DNA of 9,629 nucleotides, from assembly GCA_041635755.1 (NCBI GenBank), contig JBFKUL010000100.1, positions 1 to 9,629 on the forward strand, given 5' to 3'. Source of the DNA: JBFKUL01 sp041635755. GTDB lineage: Bacteria; Pseudomonadota; Gammaproteobacteria; Burkholderiales; SG8-39. How positions within the stretch are numbered: position 1 is the stretch's first letter; every line of letters starts with the position of its first letter. A program made the position numbers and the translations under genes. Shown piece after piece: positions 1-6,584 of this stretch. The notes beneath the pieces are model-generated. The model had not been told where the DNA came from. It saw only the letters and a list, made by a program, of their open reading frames with translations, and made no database searches.

Positions 1-842
1 CCCTCGGCGCCGGCGAGGAACTCGGCCGCCACCGTCTCGAAGGGCTGCTGCGCGATCTCGGCGCGCGCGTTGAGCCGCACCATGTCGTCGGCACGGATGC
101 GGTTCTCGAGCCGCGCGATAGCGGCGAACGCGCGCGGGAAGCGCTGCGGCGCCTCGGCACGGTAGAGCAGCAGTGCGTCGTAGGCGGGAAAGAACCCTCG
201 GTCATCGACCAGCACGGCGATTGCGTAGCGCTCGATCTTGGCGTCAGTCGAATAAAGATCCATCGCGTCGATCTCGCCCGCAGCGAGCGCTTCATAGGCA
301 ATGCCATGATCCAGTCCGCGCGGTGACTGCGGCAGGGCGTAGGCGGCACTGAGCCCGGGCCAGCCGTCGCGCCGCCCAAGGAATTCGTGCGACAAGCCGA
401 GCCTGAGGTGCGGATGGCGCGCAAGCTCCGAAAGCGAACGCACCCCGAGCCGCTCGGCCTGCCGGCGCGGCATGCCGATGGCATAGGTGTTGTTGAAGCC
501 GAGCGGCGTACCGGCGCGAAGACCGAGCGGCGCGAGGCGCTCGTTCAGCGCGTCCAGCCCGAGCACCGCGTCGACCTTGAGAATCTCCCGCGCGATGGTG
601 CCGCTGTACTCCGGATAGACATCGATTGAGCCGTTCTTCAACGCTTCGTAGAGGATCGCGGTATTGCCGAGCCCCGGCCGGTGCTCGGCACGCGCGCCGC
701 CGGCCCGCGCCGCCTGCGCGAGGATCTCGCCCAGGATGTAGGACTCGGTGAATCGCTTGGAGCCCACGCGCAGGGCATCCTGCGCGAGCGCATTGCAGGC
801 GAGGAGCGCAAGGAACACGCCCATTAGAAAACGCGGTCTCAT
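1..842 (-). CDS. Osmoprotectant (glycine betaine/choline-type) ABC transporter substrate-binding protein, 3' end cut by window edge
   Basis: This frame reads open from ATG at 842 to the window edge (280 codons) and has no stop. It encodes a periplasmic binding protein of the OpuBC/OsmF quaternary-ammonium family, which hands betaine, choline or related compounds to a membrane permease. Family motifs are seen in order: VGSKRFTESYILGEI (residues 26-40), a GLGNT turn (57-61), DVYPEYSGT (74-82), HEFLGRRDG (152-160), DLYSTD (195-200) and DDRGFFPAY (213-221). The N-terminus is a signal peptide: a short basic start, a hydrophobic core to about residue 20, and a likely signal peptidase I site ALA|QD (20/21). 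LLAC at 13-16 is a weaker lipobox alternative. The family usually ends near 290-310 residues, so little is missing, unless a permease domain is fused downstream. The ATG overlaps the stop of the exporter gene as ATGA, which suggests translational coupling. The exact ligand cannot be read from sequence. Confidence 0.9.
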   Translation of the reverse strand, partial: MRPRFLMGVFLALLACNALAQDALRVGSKRFTESYILGEILAQAARAGGARAEHRPGLGNTAILYEALKNGSIDVYPEYSGTIAREILKVDAVLGLDALNERLAPLGLRAGTPLGFNNTYAIGMPRRQAERLGVRSLSELARHPHLRLGLSHEFLGRRDGWPGLSAAYALPQSPRGLDHGIAYEALAAGEIDAMDLYSTDAKIERYAIAVLVDDRGFFPAYDALLLYRAEAPQRFPRAFAAIARLENRIRADDMVRLNARAEIAQQPFETVAAEFLAGAE

Positions 843-2623
843 GCCGCGCGCCCCATGGCCGCGCCCTCGCCACCCAGGAATTGCAGCCGCGCGAGGCTTG
901 CATACAGTCCGCCCTGGCGCAGCAACTCGGCGTGCGTGCCCTGCGCGACGATCGCTCCGCGTTCGAGCACCACGATGCGATCCGCGTGCTGCACCGTCGC
1001 CAGACGGTGCGCGATCACGAGCGAGGTCCGGCCCTGCTCGAGCGCCTCGAGCGCCATCTGCACCATGCGCTCGCTCGCGGCGTCGAGCGAGCTGGTGGCT
1101 TCGTCGAGCAGCAGGATGGGACGATCGGCCACCAGTGCGCGCGCGATCGAAAGGCGCTGGCGTTGTCCGCCGGAAAGCGTTACCCCGCGCTCGCCAAGCG
1201 GCGTATCGTAGCGTTGCGGCAATCGTTCGATGAACTCCAGCGCATACGCCTGCTTGCAGGCGCGCTCCACCTCGGCGAGGCTCGCCTCGGGCCGGCCGTA
1301 GCGTACGTTGTCGAGCACGCTCGCTGCGAAAATCACGGGCTCCTGCGGCACCACGGCCATCAGCCGACGCAGCGCGCGCGGCTCCCACTCGCGCACATCG
1401 ACGCCGTCAATGCGTACAGCACCCTGCTGAGGGTCATAGAAGCGCAGCAGCAGCGCCAGCGCGGTCGACTTTCCGGCGCCGGAGGGACCGACCAGCGCCA
1501 CGCGCTCGCCGCGCGCCACGCGCAGCGAGAAGCCTGCGAGCGCCGGGTGATCCGGGCGCGCCGGGTAACTGAACGTTATCGCGTCGAACTCCAGCGCGCC
1601 GCCAACCTCGCGCGGCGCCGGAAGCGGCGTGGCCGGTGACGCGATGCCCGAGTGCACCTCGAGCAGCTCCATCAGCCGCTCTGTTGCACCAGCAGCGCGC
1701 TGCAGTTCGCCCCAGACTTCGGAGACCGTGCCCGCACCGCCCGCCACCACCGCAGCGTAGAAGATGAACGCGGAAAGCTCACCCGCGCTGAGCCGGCCGA
1801 CAAGCACGTCATGACCGCCGATCCAGAGAATGACGCCGACCGCGCAGAATCCGATCAGCATCACCAGCGCGATCAGCACGGCCTTCTGGTGGATGCGCGT
1901 CACGCCGGAGCGGTACGCCGCCTCGGCGTGGCGCGCGAAGTTGGCGCGATCGACGTCCTCGTGCGCGTAGGCCTGTACGGTGCGAATCTCGTGCACCGCT
2001 TCATCGACGTACGCCGAGACATCGGCGACGCGATCCTGATTGTCGCGCGACAGGCGGCGCACGCGCCGCCCGAGCAGCAGGATCGGCACCAGCGTCGCCG
2101 GAATGCCCACCAGCACCAGCGCTGCGAGCTTCCAGCTCACCACGAACAGCATGATCACGGCGCCGACCATCATCATCAGGTTGCGGATGAACATCGACAG
2201 GCCGAAGCCGATCACCTGCTGCAGGATGGTTGTGTCGGCGGTCAGCCGCGAGATCACCTCGCCGGTGCGGGTCGACTCGAAAAATGCCGGGTCGAGACCG
2301 AGGATGTGATCGAACACCGCTCGGCGCAGATCGGTGACGACGCGCTCGCCGGTGGTCATCATCAAATAGAAACGCAGATAAGTCGCGGCCGCGAGCACCA
2401 CAGCGATGGCAATCATCGCGGCAAGCGCGGCATCGAGCAGGCGCGGGTCGCCGCTGCCGAAGCCGTTGTCGACCACGTGGCGCAATCCCTGGCCGAGCGC
2501 GAGCACGCTGCCCGCGGCCACCGTGAGCGCCACCATCGCCAGCGCGATGCGCAGGCGGTACGGTGCGAGAAAGCCGAGCAGGCGCGCGAAATGCGCCTTC
2601 GGCGGATCGACGTTCAGCCCCAC
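839..2623 (-). CDS. ABC exporter half-transporter, MsbA-like (fused transmembrane and ATPase domains)
   Basis: The 594-residue protein has the layout and length of a homodimeric inner-membrane ABC exporter. An N-terminal six-helix transmembrane domain (about residues 17-320) is followed by a nucleotide-binding domain (about 343-580). All ATPase motifs look intact: Walker A GPSGAGKST (379-387), Q-loop Gln427, signature LSGGQ (483-487), Walker B ILLLDE with catalytic Glu508, D-loop SSLD (511-514) and switch His539. It belongs to the MsbA/lipid-exporter-like group; whether it moves lipid, drug or peptide cannot be told. No peptidase C39 domain precedes the membrane domain, so a bacteriocin-type processor is unlikely. 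The start is GTG at 2623: the frame is closed by TGA two codons upstream (2629-2627), and the next Met is at residue 30, inside the first helix. No good Shine-Dalgarno precedes it. Its TGA stop overlaps the ATG of the binding-protein gene. Confidence 0.93.
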   Translation of the reverse strand: MGLNVDPPKAHFARLLGFLAPYRLRIALAMVALTVAAGSVLALGQGLRHVVDNGFGSGDPRLLDAALAAMIAIAVVLAAATYLRFYLMMTTGERVVTDLRRAVFDHILGLDPAFFESTRTGEVISRLTADTTILQQVIGFGLSMFIRNLMMMVGAVIMLFVVSWKLAALVLVGIPATLVPILLLGRRVRRLSRDNQDRVADVSAYVDEAVHEIRTVQAYAHEDVDRANFARHAEAAYRSGVTRIHQKAVLIALVMLIGFCAVGVILWIGGHDVLVGRLSAGELSAFIFYAAVVAGGAGTVSEVWGELQRAAGATERLMELLEVHSGIASPATPLPAPREVGGALEFDAITFSYPARPDHPALAGFSLRVARGERVALVGPSGAGKSTALALLLRFYDPQQGAVRIDGVDVREWEPRALRRLMAVVPQEPVIFAASVLDNVRYGRPEASLAEVERACKQAYALEFIERLPQRYDTPLGERGVTLSGGQRQRLSIARALVADRPILLLDEATSSLDAASERMVQMALEALEQGRTSLVIAHRLATVQHADRIVVLERGAIVAQGTHAELLRQGGLYASLARLQFLGGEGAAMGRAA

Positions 2624-2629
2624 GGCTCA

Positions 2630-2635
2630 ACTATA
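2630..2635 (-). promoter_or_regulatory. Candidate -10 box (TATAGT) for the exporter gene
   Basis: An AT-rich island (2631-2638) stands out in very GC-rich DNA. On the minus strand it reads TATAGT, a good match to the sigma-70 -10 consensus, and it ends seven bases before the GTG start at 2623. Transcription would then begin at or near the GTG itself, giving a leaderless message, which fits the lack of a Shine-Dalgarno sequence. No convincing -35 hexamer is seen at 16-18 bp spacing (CGTGCC at 17 bp), so the call is tentative. Confidence 0.35.
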
Positions 2636-2778
2636 TAACGTGCGATCGGCCGGGCACGCGGTACGGCGCGCTGGCAGCGCCTAGCGGATCGAAGCGCCCT
2701 GCGCGAGGCCCTGAGCCGCCCTCGGGGCCAGCACCCCATCGGATCGACCCTTTGCATCGGCGATCGCGGCGCGGGGAA

Positions 2779-2809
2779 TGCACGGGGGTAATCGCGTCCC
2801 TTCCGTGCA
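2779..2809 (-). terminator. Hairpin after the diguanylate cyclase gene, possible terminator without a U-tract
   Basis: An inverted repeat begins 13 bp beyond the cyclase stop. TGCACGG at 2779-2785 pairs with CCGTGCA at 2803-2809 (7 bp), extended by GGG/CCC (2786-2788 with 2798-2800) past a two-base bulge, and the loop is 9 bases. The position fits a transcript end. No run of U follows on the minus strand, so intrinsic termination would be weak, and the hairpin might instead protect the RNA 3' end. The rest of the 199-bp gap (2624-2822) holds only a short 5-bp stem at 2668-2680 and the -10 candidate. I see no gene in it. Confidence 0.35.
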
Positions 2810-2822
2810 GCAGACAGGTGCG

Positions 2823-5471
2823 TCAGCGGCCGTAGAACCGGTAGTTGTTCTTCCCCAGCTGCTTAGCGCGATACATCGCTGCATCAGCATTGCGCAGCAT
2901 CGTATCGCCGTCGCTCGCGTCGGACGGGAACACCGAGACACCGATGCTCGCGCTGATGCGGAACGCGCGGCCATCGACCAGGAACTCGGGCTCCAGAGCA
3001 CGCAGGATCTTTTCGGCCACCACCTGGCTATCCGCCTCGAGCTTCAGGTCCGGCAGCACCACCACGAACTCGTCGCCGCCCTGGCGCGCGAGCGTGTCCG
3101 ACTTGCGCACGCAGCGGGCGAGCCGTTGCGCGGTCTCGCGCAGCACGGCGTCGCCGGCGCGATGGCCGAGCGTATCGTTCACCTGCTTGAACTCGTCCAG
3201 ATCGATCAGCATCGCGGCGACCTTCGCGTCGCGGCGCTGTGCCAGATAGACCGCCTGCTTGAGCCGGTCATCGAGCAGGCGCCGGTTGGGCAGCCCGGTG
3301 AGCGTGTCGTGATAGGCGAGGAAGCGCGCCTCCTCCTCCTGACGCTTGCGCTCGGTGACGTCCTGCGAGACGCCGATCATCCTCGTTGCGGCGTCGACGA
3401 CCTTGCCGCGCGCGACAACCCAGCGAACCTGGCCGTCGGTGCGCACGATGCGAAACTCGCACGCATAGGGTTCGCCGCTCGCCAGGGCTCGACGTCCCGT
3501 GTCCAGATAGCGCTCGCGGTCTTCGGGGTGCACCAGATCGCGGAAGTCGCCGTAACCGCGCCCCTGCGGGGCCGGGCCCACCAGTGGCTCCGGGTTTACG
3601 CTCCAGGTGAGCGTGTCGCGCGCCACGTCCCACTCCCACGAATAGAGGCTTGCCGCGTCGATGGCCAGGCGCAGCCTCTCGCCGCCCTCAAGCAGGGCCG
3701 CGGCGGCGCGCTTGCGCTCGGTAATGTCGTGCGCGGTGCCGGTCGCACCGATGATCGCACCGCGCGCGTCGCGCAGCGGCACCGCATTGACCACAAGATC
3801 GACCGCGCGGCCGTCCACGCGCAGGTGACGGGTTTCGTGGTTGAACACCGAATCGCCCCCCAGCACGCGCGCGAACAGCGCGGCATCGCGCTCGAGCGCA
3901 TCCGGCGCGGTGCATTCAGCCACCGGCTTGCCCAGGAGCAGCGTAGCTTCGCAGCCGTAGATGCGTCGGACCGCGGAGGCGTTCAGATACGCCCAGCGTC
4001 GCTCGTGGTCGACCGACCAGATCAGATCATTCGAGGTCTCCACCAGATTGCGGTACGTCTCCTCGCTCGTGCGCAGCGCCGTCTCGGCCGCCCGGCGCTC
4101 GCCGATGTCCGTGAACGTAACGATTACCGAATCGCCCGGCGCGTGCGGATTGAGCGCGCGGCGCTGCAGCCGGCACCAGAGCTCGGCGCCGTCGCGCCGC
4201 GCCAGCACCGCGTCGCCCTCCACAATCGCGCCGCCCCCCAGCTGCTCGTTCGCCCTGCTTGCCTCGGCGAATGCCTCGTCGGACGCGTAAAGCACGCGCG
4301 CGGAGCGGCCCGACAGTTCGCCCGGGCCGTGACCGAGCATGCGCTCGAGCCTGGCGTTGCAGCGCACGATGACACCGCGCTCGACGAACGCGACACCCAC
4401 GGGCAGCGTGTCGAGCACCAGATCTTTTTCCGCCAGTACGTCGAGATAGGCGTCTTGCGCCCGCTTCAGGTCCGTCACGTCGAGCACCACGCCGACCGCT
4501 CCGCCCATGCGCGTGCGCACCGTCTTGCCAAGCTTCCAGCGCCCATCGCGCGTGCGGTACTCCTGCGGCACGCCCGGGGCCTGCTTGTGATACTGGATGC
4601 GCTGCTCGATCCATTCCTCGCGCCGATGCTCGAACGCCGCGGGCACCTGCATCACATCGAACGCGTTGGCGGCGACGACCGCGTAGCCTACGCCCGGCAG
4701 CTCGGCGGCGCTGCGGCCGCCACCGAACAGCCGCGCATAGGCGTCGTTGCAGACCACCAGGCGCTCCTGATCGTCCCAGATTGCAAGGCCGTCGGGAAAG
4801 CTCTCGATGGCATCGCGCAGCTGCGCGCCGCTGTAGGCAAGGCGCTCGGCGAGCACCTCGTTCTCCTGTCGGGTGCGCAGCGCATCGATCAAGCCGCGGT
4901 TCAGGTCGTGGAACACGCGATACAGCAGAATGGCGAACAGCGGCACGATGAACGCCAGCAGCCGATAGACGAACTCCGGCTGGACCGCGAGCTGAACGGT
5001 CATCGCGGCGAGCGGCAGCACGCCGAAGCCGACAAACGCGCGCGTGCTGGGCGCGTAGAGCCCTGCCGCGCTGATCATCGTTCCGCCGACCAGGAACAGC
5101 ACGATCATCTGTCGCGGCGGGTCGACGTGCGCAAAGAACACCGCCGCGGCAAAGGCCCATACCGCCCCGGTCGCGAAGGTGCCGATCGCGTAGCGCGATT
5201 CCCACGCCAGCGGCGCTAGCGCCTCGGGAGCGCGCTGGTAGCGCCGATACAGCACGACGCGCGCGATGGTCACGACGGTCGCCGCCGCGAACCACGCCAG
5301 CAGCACCTGCCAGGTGAATGGACCCCAGAGCGCCGCCAGCAGCACGCCCGCGGCGATCAGCTTGGCCGGATAGCTCGGGCGCGAAACATTGAACAGGGCC
5401 CTGATGCGCGAGCGCTCCAGGCGGGCCTCGTCCACGTCAAGGATTTCGCTAAATGATTGCTCGGTGGTCAT
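2823..5471 (-). CDS. Membrane-bound diguanylate cyclase with four PAS domains (PAS-PAS-PAS-PAS-GGDEF)
   Basis: The 882-residue inner-membrane protein is predicted to make the second messenger c-di-GMP from two GTP. About six hydrophobic helices (residues 37-186) form an N-terminal sensor or anchor region. It resembles an unnamed six-helix domain common in proteobacterial signalling proteins. Four PAS domains follow, near 220-335, 350-460, 472-587 and 598-708; the last is PAS_3-like (FRDLVHPEDRERY, then RTDGQVRWV). The last two linkers end in DITERKR and DVTERKR. The C-terminal GGDEF domain (about 715-880) starts at YHDTLTGLPNRRLL, has DLDEFKQVNDTLGH (757-770) and an intact GGDEF (798-802). 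An RKSD inhibitory site (789-792) lies exactly five residues upstream, so product feedback is expected. There is no EAL domain. ATG at 5471 is preceded by AGGCGA with five bases between. Gaps of 148 bp before and 199 bp after suggest a single-gene unit. The PAS ligands are not predictable here. Confidence 0.95.
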   Translation of the reverse strand: MTTEQSFSEILDVDEARLERSRIRALFNVSRPSYPAKLIAAGVLLAALWGPFTWQVLLAWFAAATVVTIARVVLYRRYQRAPEALAPLAWESRYAIGTFATGAVWAFAAAVFFAHVDPPRQMIVLFLVGGTMISAAGLYAPSTRAFVGFGVLPLAAMTVQLAVQPEFVYRLLAFIVPLFAILLYRVFHDLNRGLIDALRTRQENEVLAERLAYSGAQLRDAIESFPDGLAIWDDQERLVVCNDAYARLFGGGRSAAELPGVGYAVVAANAFDVMQVPAAFEHRREEWIEQRIQYHKQAPGVPQEYRTRDGRWKLGKTVRTRMGGAVGVVLDVTDLKRAQDAYLDVLAEKDLVLDTLPVGVAFVERGVIVRCNARLERMLGHGPGELSGRSARVLYASDEAFAEASRANEQLGGGAIVEGDAVLARRDGAELWCRLQRRALNPHAPGDSVIVTFTDIGERRAAETALRTSEETYRNLVETSNDLIWSVDHERRWAYLNASAVRRIYGCEATLLLGKPVAECTAPDALERDAALFARVLGGDSVFNHETRHLRVDGRAVDLVVNAVPLRDARGAIIGATGTAHDITERKRAAAALLEGGERLRLAIDAASLYSWEWDVARDTLTWSVNPEPLVGPAPQGRGYGDFRDLVHPEDRERYLDTGRRALASGEPYACEFRIVRTDGQVRWVVARGKVVDAATRMIGVSQDVTERKRQEEEARFLAYHDTLTGLPNRRLLDDRLKQAVYLAQRRDAKVAAMLIDLDEFKQVNDTLGHRAGDAVLRETAQRLARCVRKSDTLARQGGDEFVVVLPDLKLEADSQVVAEKILRALEPEFLVDGRAFRISASIGVSVFPSDASDGDTMLRNADAAMYRAKQLGKNNYRFYGR

Positions 5472-5505
5472 GCAATCGCCTGCGGCGAGGGTCCGGGTGC
5501 GTCGC

Positions 5506-5518
5506 GCAGCTTAGCTGC
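5506..5518. repeat. 13-bp palindrome upstream of the diguanylate cyclase gene
   Basis: GCAGCT and AGCTGC flank a single central base (5512), giving perfect 6-bp arms 35-47 bp upstream of the cyclase ATG. The position and dyad symmetry fit an operator for a dimeric regulator, but I do not recognise it as a known regulator's site. A one-base loop rules out a useful RNA hairpin of full stem length. The surrounding 148-bp gap (5472-5619) shows no clear -10/-35 pair. Confidence 0.3.
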
Positions 5519-5619
5519 TCTTCAGCGGGAACGTTCGGCAAAGCGGCACGCCAGAGACCATTCCTTGCATTTCAGAGAACGGGCAGGCTCTCGGCATGAG
5601 CGCCCGGACGCCACCCGAT

Positions 5620-6561
5620 TCAACGCTCGAGCAGCGCCTCGAGCACGGCGCACCACGCCGAGCCGAGGTTCTCGAGGCTGTAGCCGCCACCGCCGAAGGC
5701 CATCAGTCGCCCGCCGGCATGGCGTTCGGCAAGCGCAACCATGCGGCGTGCCGCGTGCAGGTGCGCCGCCGGCGTCAGGCGCAGGTCCGCCAGCGGATCG
5801 CCCGCCAAGCCATCGGCGCCGCACTGCAGGATGAAGAATTCGGGCGCAAAGGCGTCGAGGAACCGCTCGGCCTGCGACCAGGCGAGCATGAAATCGGCGT
5901 CGCCCGCGCCGGGCTTGAGCGGCAGGTTGAGCTTGGTGCCCTGCGCCGCGCCCTGCCCGGTCTCATGCGCGAACCCGGTGCCCGGGTAGAGAAAGCGGCC
6001 GTCCTCGTGGATGTCGACCACGAACAGCTCCGGGTCCTGCTCGAACTCGTAGAACACTCCGTCGCCGTGGTGCACGTCGATGTCGACATAGCCGATGCGA
6101 CGGATTCCGTGCTCGCTCCGCAGCGTCTCGATGAGCACGCCCAGATCATTGAACACACAGAACCCCGCGGCAGCCCTGCGCCGGGCATGATGCAGTCCGC
6201 CAATCGGCTGAAAGGTGCGCAGCGCCTCGCCGGCCGCAACGCGCCGCGCACCCTCGAGCGCCGCGCCGACCAGATGCGCCGAGACGTCGAAGCAGCCTGG
6301 AAACGCCGGCGTGTCGCCGTAGTCGAGGTAGCCCGTACCGGTCTGCGAAGCAGCAATCACCTGGTCGACGTAGTCGGGACCGTGAAAGCGTTCGATCGCG
6401 GCTCGCCCGGCCGGCGAAGACGGTGCGAGCTGCACTCTGCGGTCAAGTCCGCGCGCACGGGCGGCGCGCCAGAACGCGCCCTGGCGATCGATCGACAGAG
6501 GATGGCCCTCGGGAAACCCGTAGTGGCCGAGCTGCTCGCTCAGAAACAGATGCGTCGCCAC
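5620..6561 (-). CDS. Zinc-dependent deacetylase, histone deacetylase/AcuC family
   Basis: The 313-residue protein is a cytoplasmic arginase-fold hydrolase of the family that removes acetyl or other acyl groups from lysines or from small amines. Visible motifs, numbered from the chosen start, are GHP (near residue 18), GGLHHA (121-126) with the paired active-site histidines 124/125, GFCVFND, DIDVHHGDG (160-168) giving zinc ligands Asp162 and His164, HEDGRFLYPGTG, GADGLAGDPL with third zinc ligand Asp250, and GGGGY with catalytic Tyr294. All catalytic residues are present, and the GAD form resembles class I and AcuC proteins. I chose GTG at 6561 (MATHLFLSEQ). The frame stays open for 51 more codons upstream, but those overlap the end of the molybdoenzyme gene and read as arginine-rich, non-family sequence. 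It lies 23 bp after that gene and is probably cotranscribed. No Shine-Dalgarno is visible because a GC hairpin fills the gap. The natural substrate (acetyl-CoA synthetase, polyamine or other) is unknown. Confidence 0.92.
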   Translation of the reverse strand: MATHLFLSEQLGHYGFPEGHPLSIDRQGAFWRAARARGLDRRVQLAPSSPAGRAAIERFHGPDYVDQVIAASQTGTGYLDYGDTPAFPGCFDVSAHLVGAALEGARRVAAGEALRTFQPIGGLHHARRRAAAGFCVFNDLGVLIETLRSEHGIRRIGYVDIDVHHGDGVFYEFEQDPELFVVDIHEDGRFLYPGTGFAHETGQGAAQGTKLNLPLKPGAGDADFMLAWSQAERFLDAFAPEFFILQCGADGLAGDPLADLRLTPAAHLHAARRMVALAERHAGGRLMAFGGGGYSLENLGSAWCAVLEALLER

Positions 6562-6564
6562 GAC

Positions 6565-6584
6565 GCGGCCGCGGCAGCGGCCGC
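6565..6584 (-). promoter_or_regulatory. Perfect GC hairpin between molybdoenzyme stop and deacetylase start
   Basis: Two copies of GCGGCCGC (6565-6572 and 6577-6584) are separated by four bases. Each copy is its own reverse complement, so the RNA can form an 8-bp all-GC stem with a UGCC loop. The stem begins directly after the TGA of the molybdoenzyme (6585) and ends three bases before the GTG of the deacetylase (6561). It occupies the place where a ribosome binding site would sit. No U-tract follows, so it is not a standard terminator. A role in translation control or RNA processing is an inference. Confidence 0.55.

Noticed and set aside
1652..2638. A 328-codon plus-strand open frame with a His/Gln/Asp/Arg-rich product
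   Set aside because: It is antisense to the exporter's transmembrane domain. The composition is what results from reading hydrophobic codons backwards.
2684..2747. CGGATCGA occurring twice in the gap between cyclase and exporter
   Set aside because: Two 8-base copies about 56 bp apart in GC-rich DNA are weak evidence of a functional repeat.
2681..3001. A 106-codon minus-strand frame spanning the end of the cyclase gene and the gap
   Set aside because: It starts inside the GGDEF domain in another frame, has a Ser/Arg/Ala-rich shadow composition, and has no ribosome binding site.
2778..5219. An 813-codon open frame on the plus strand
   Set aside because: It lies wholly antisense to the diguanylate cyclase, whose domains are intact. 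The translation is rich in Arg, Ala, His and Gln with no domain, as expected from the complementary strand of high-GC codons.
5538..5554. Sigma-54-like promoter (CTGGCGTG...TTTGC) upstream of the cyclase
   Set aside because: The spacing between the GG and GC elements is 11 bases instead of the required 10.
5511..5570. A 19-codon minus-strand frame (starts MQGMVSG) upstream of the cyclase, possible leader peptide
   Set aside because: It has no Shine-Dalgarno, no regulatory codon run and no terminator/antiterminator pair after it.
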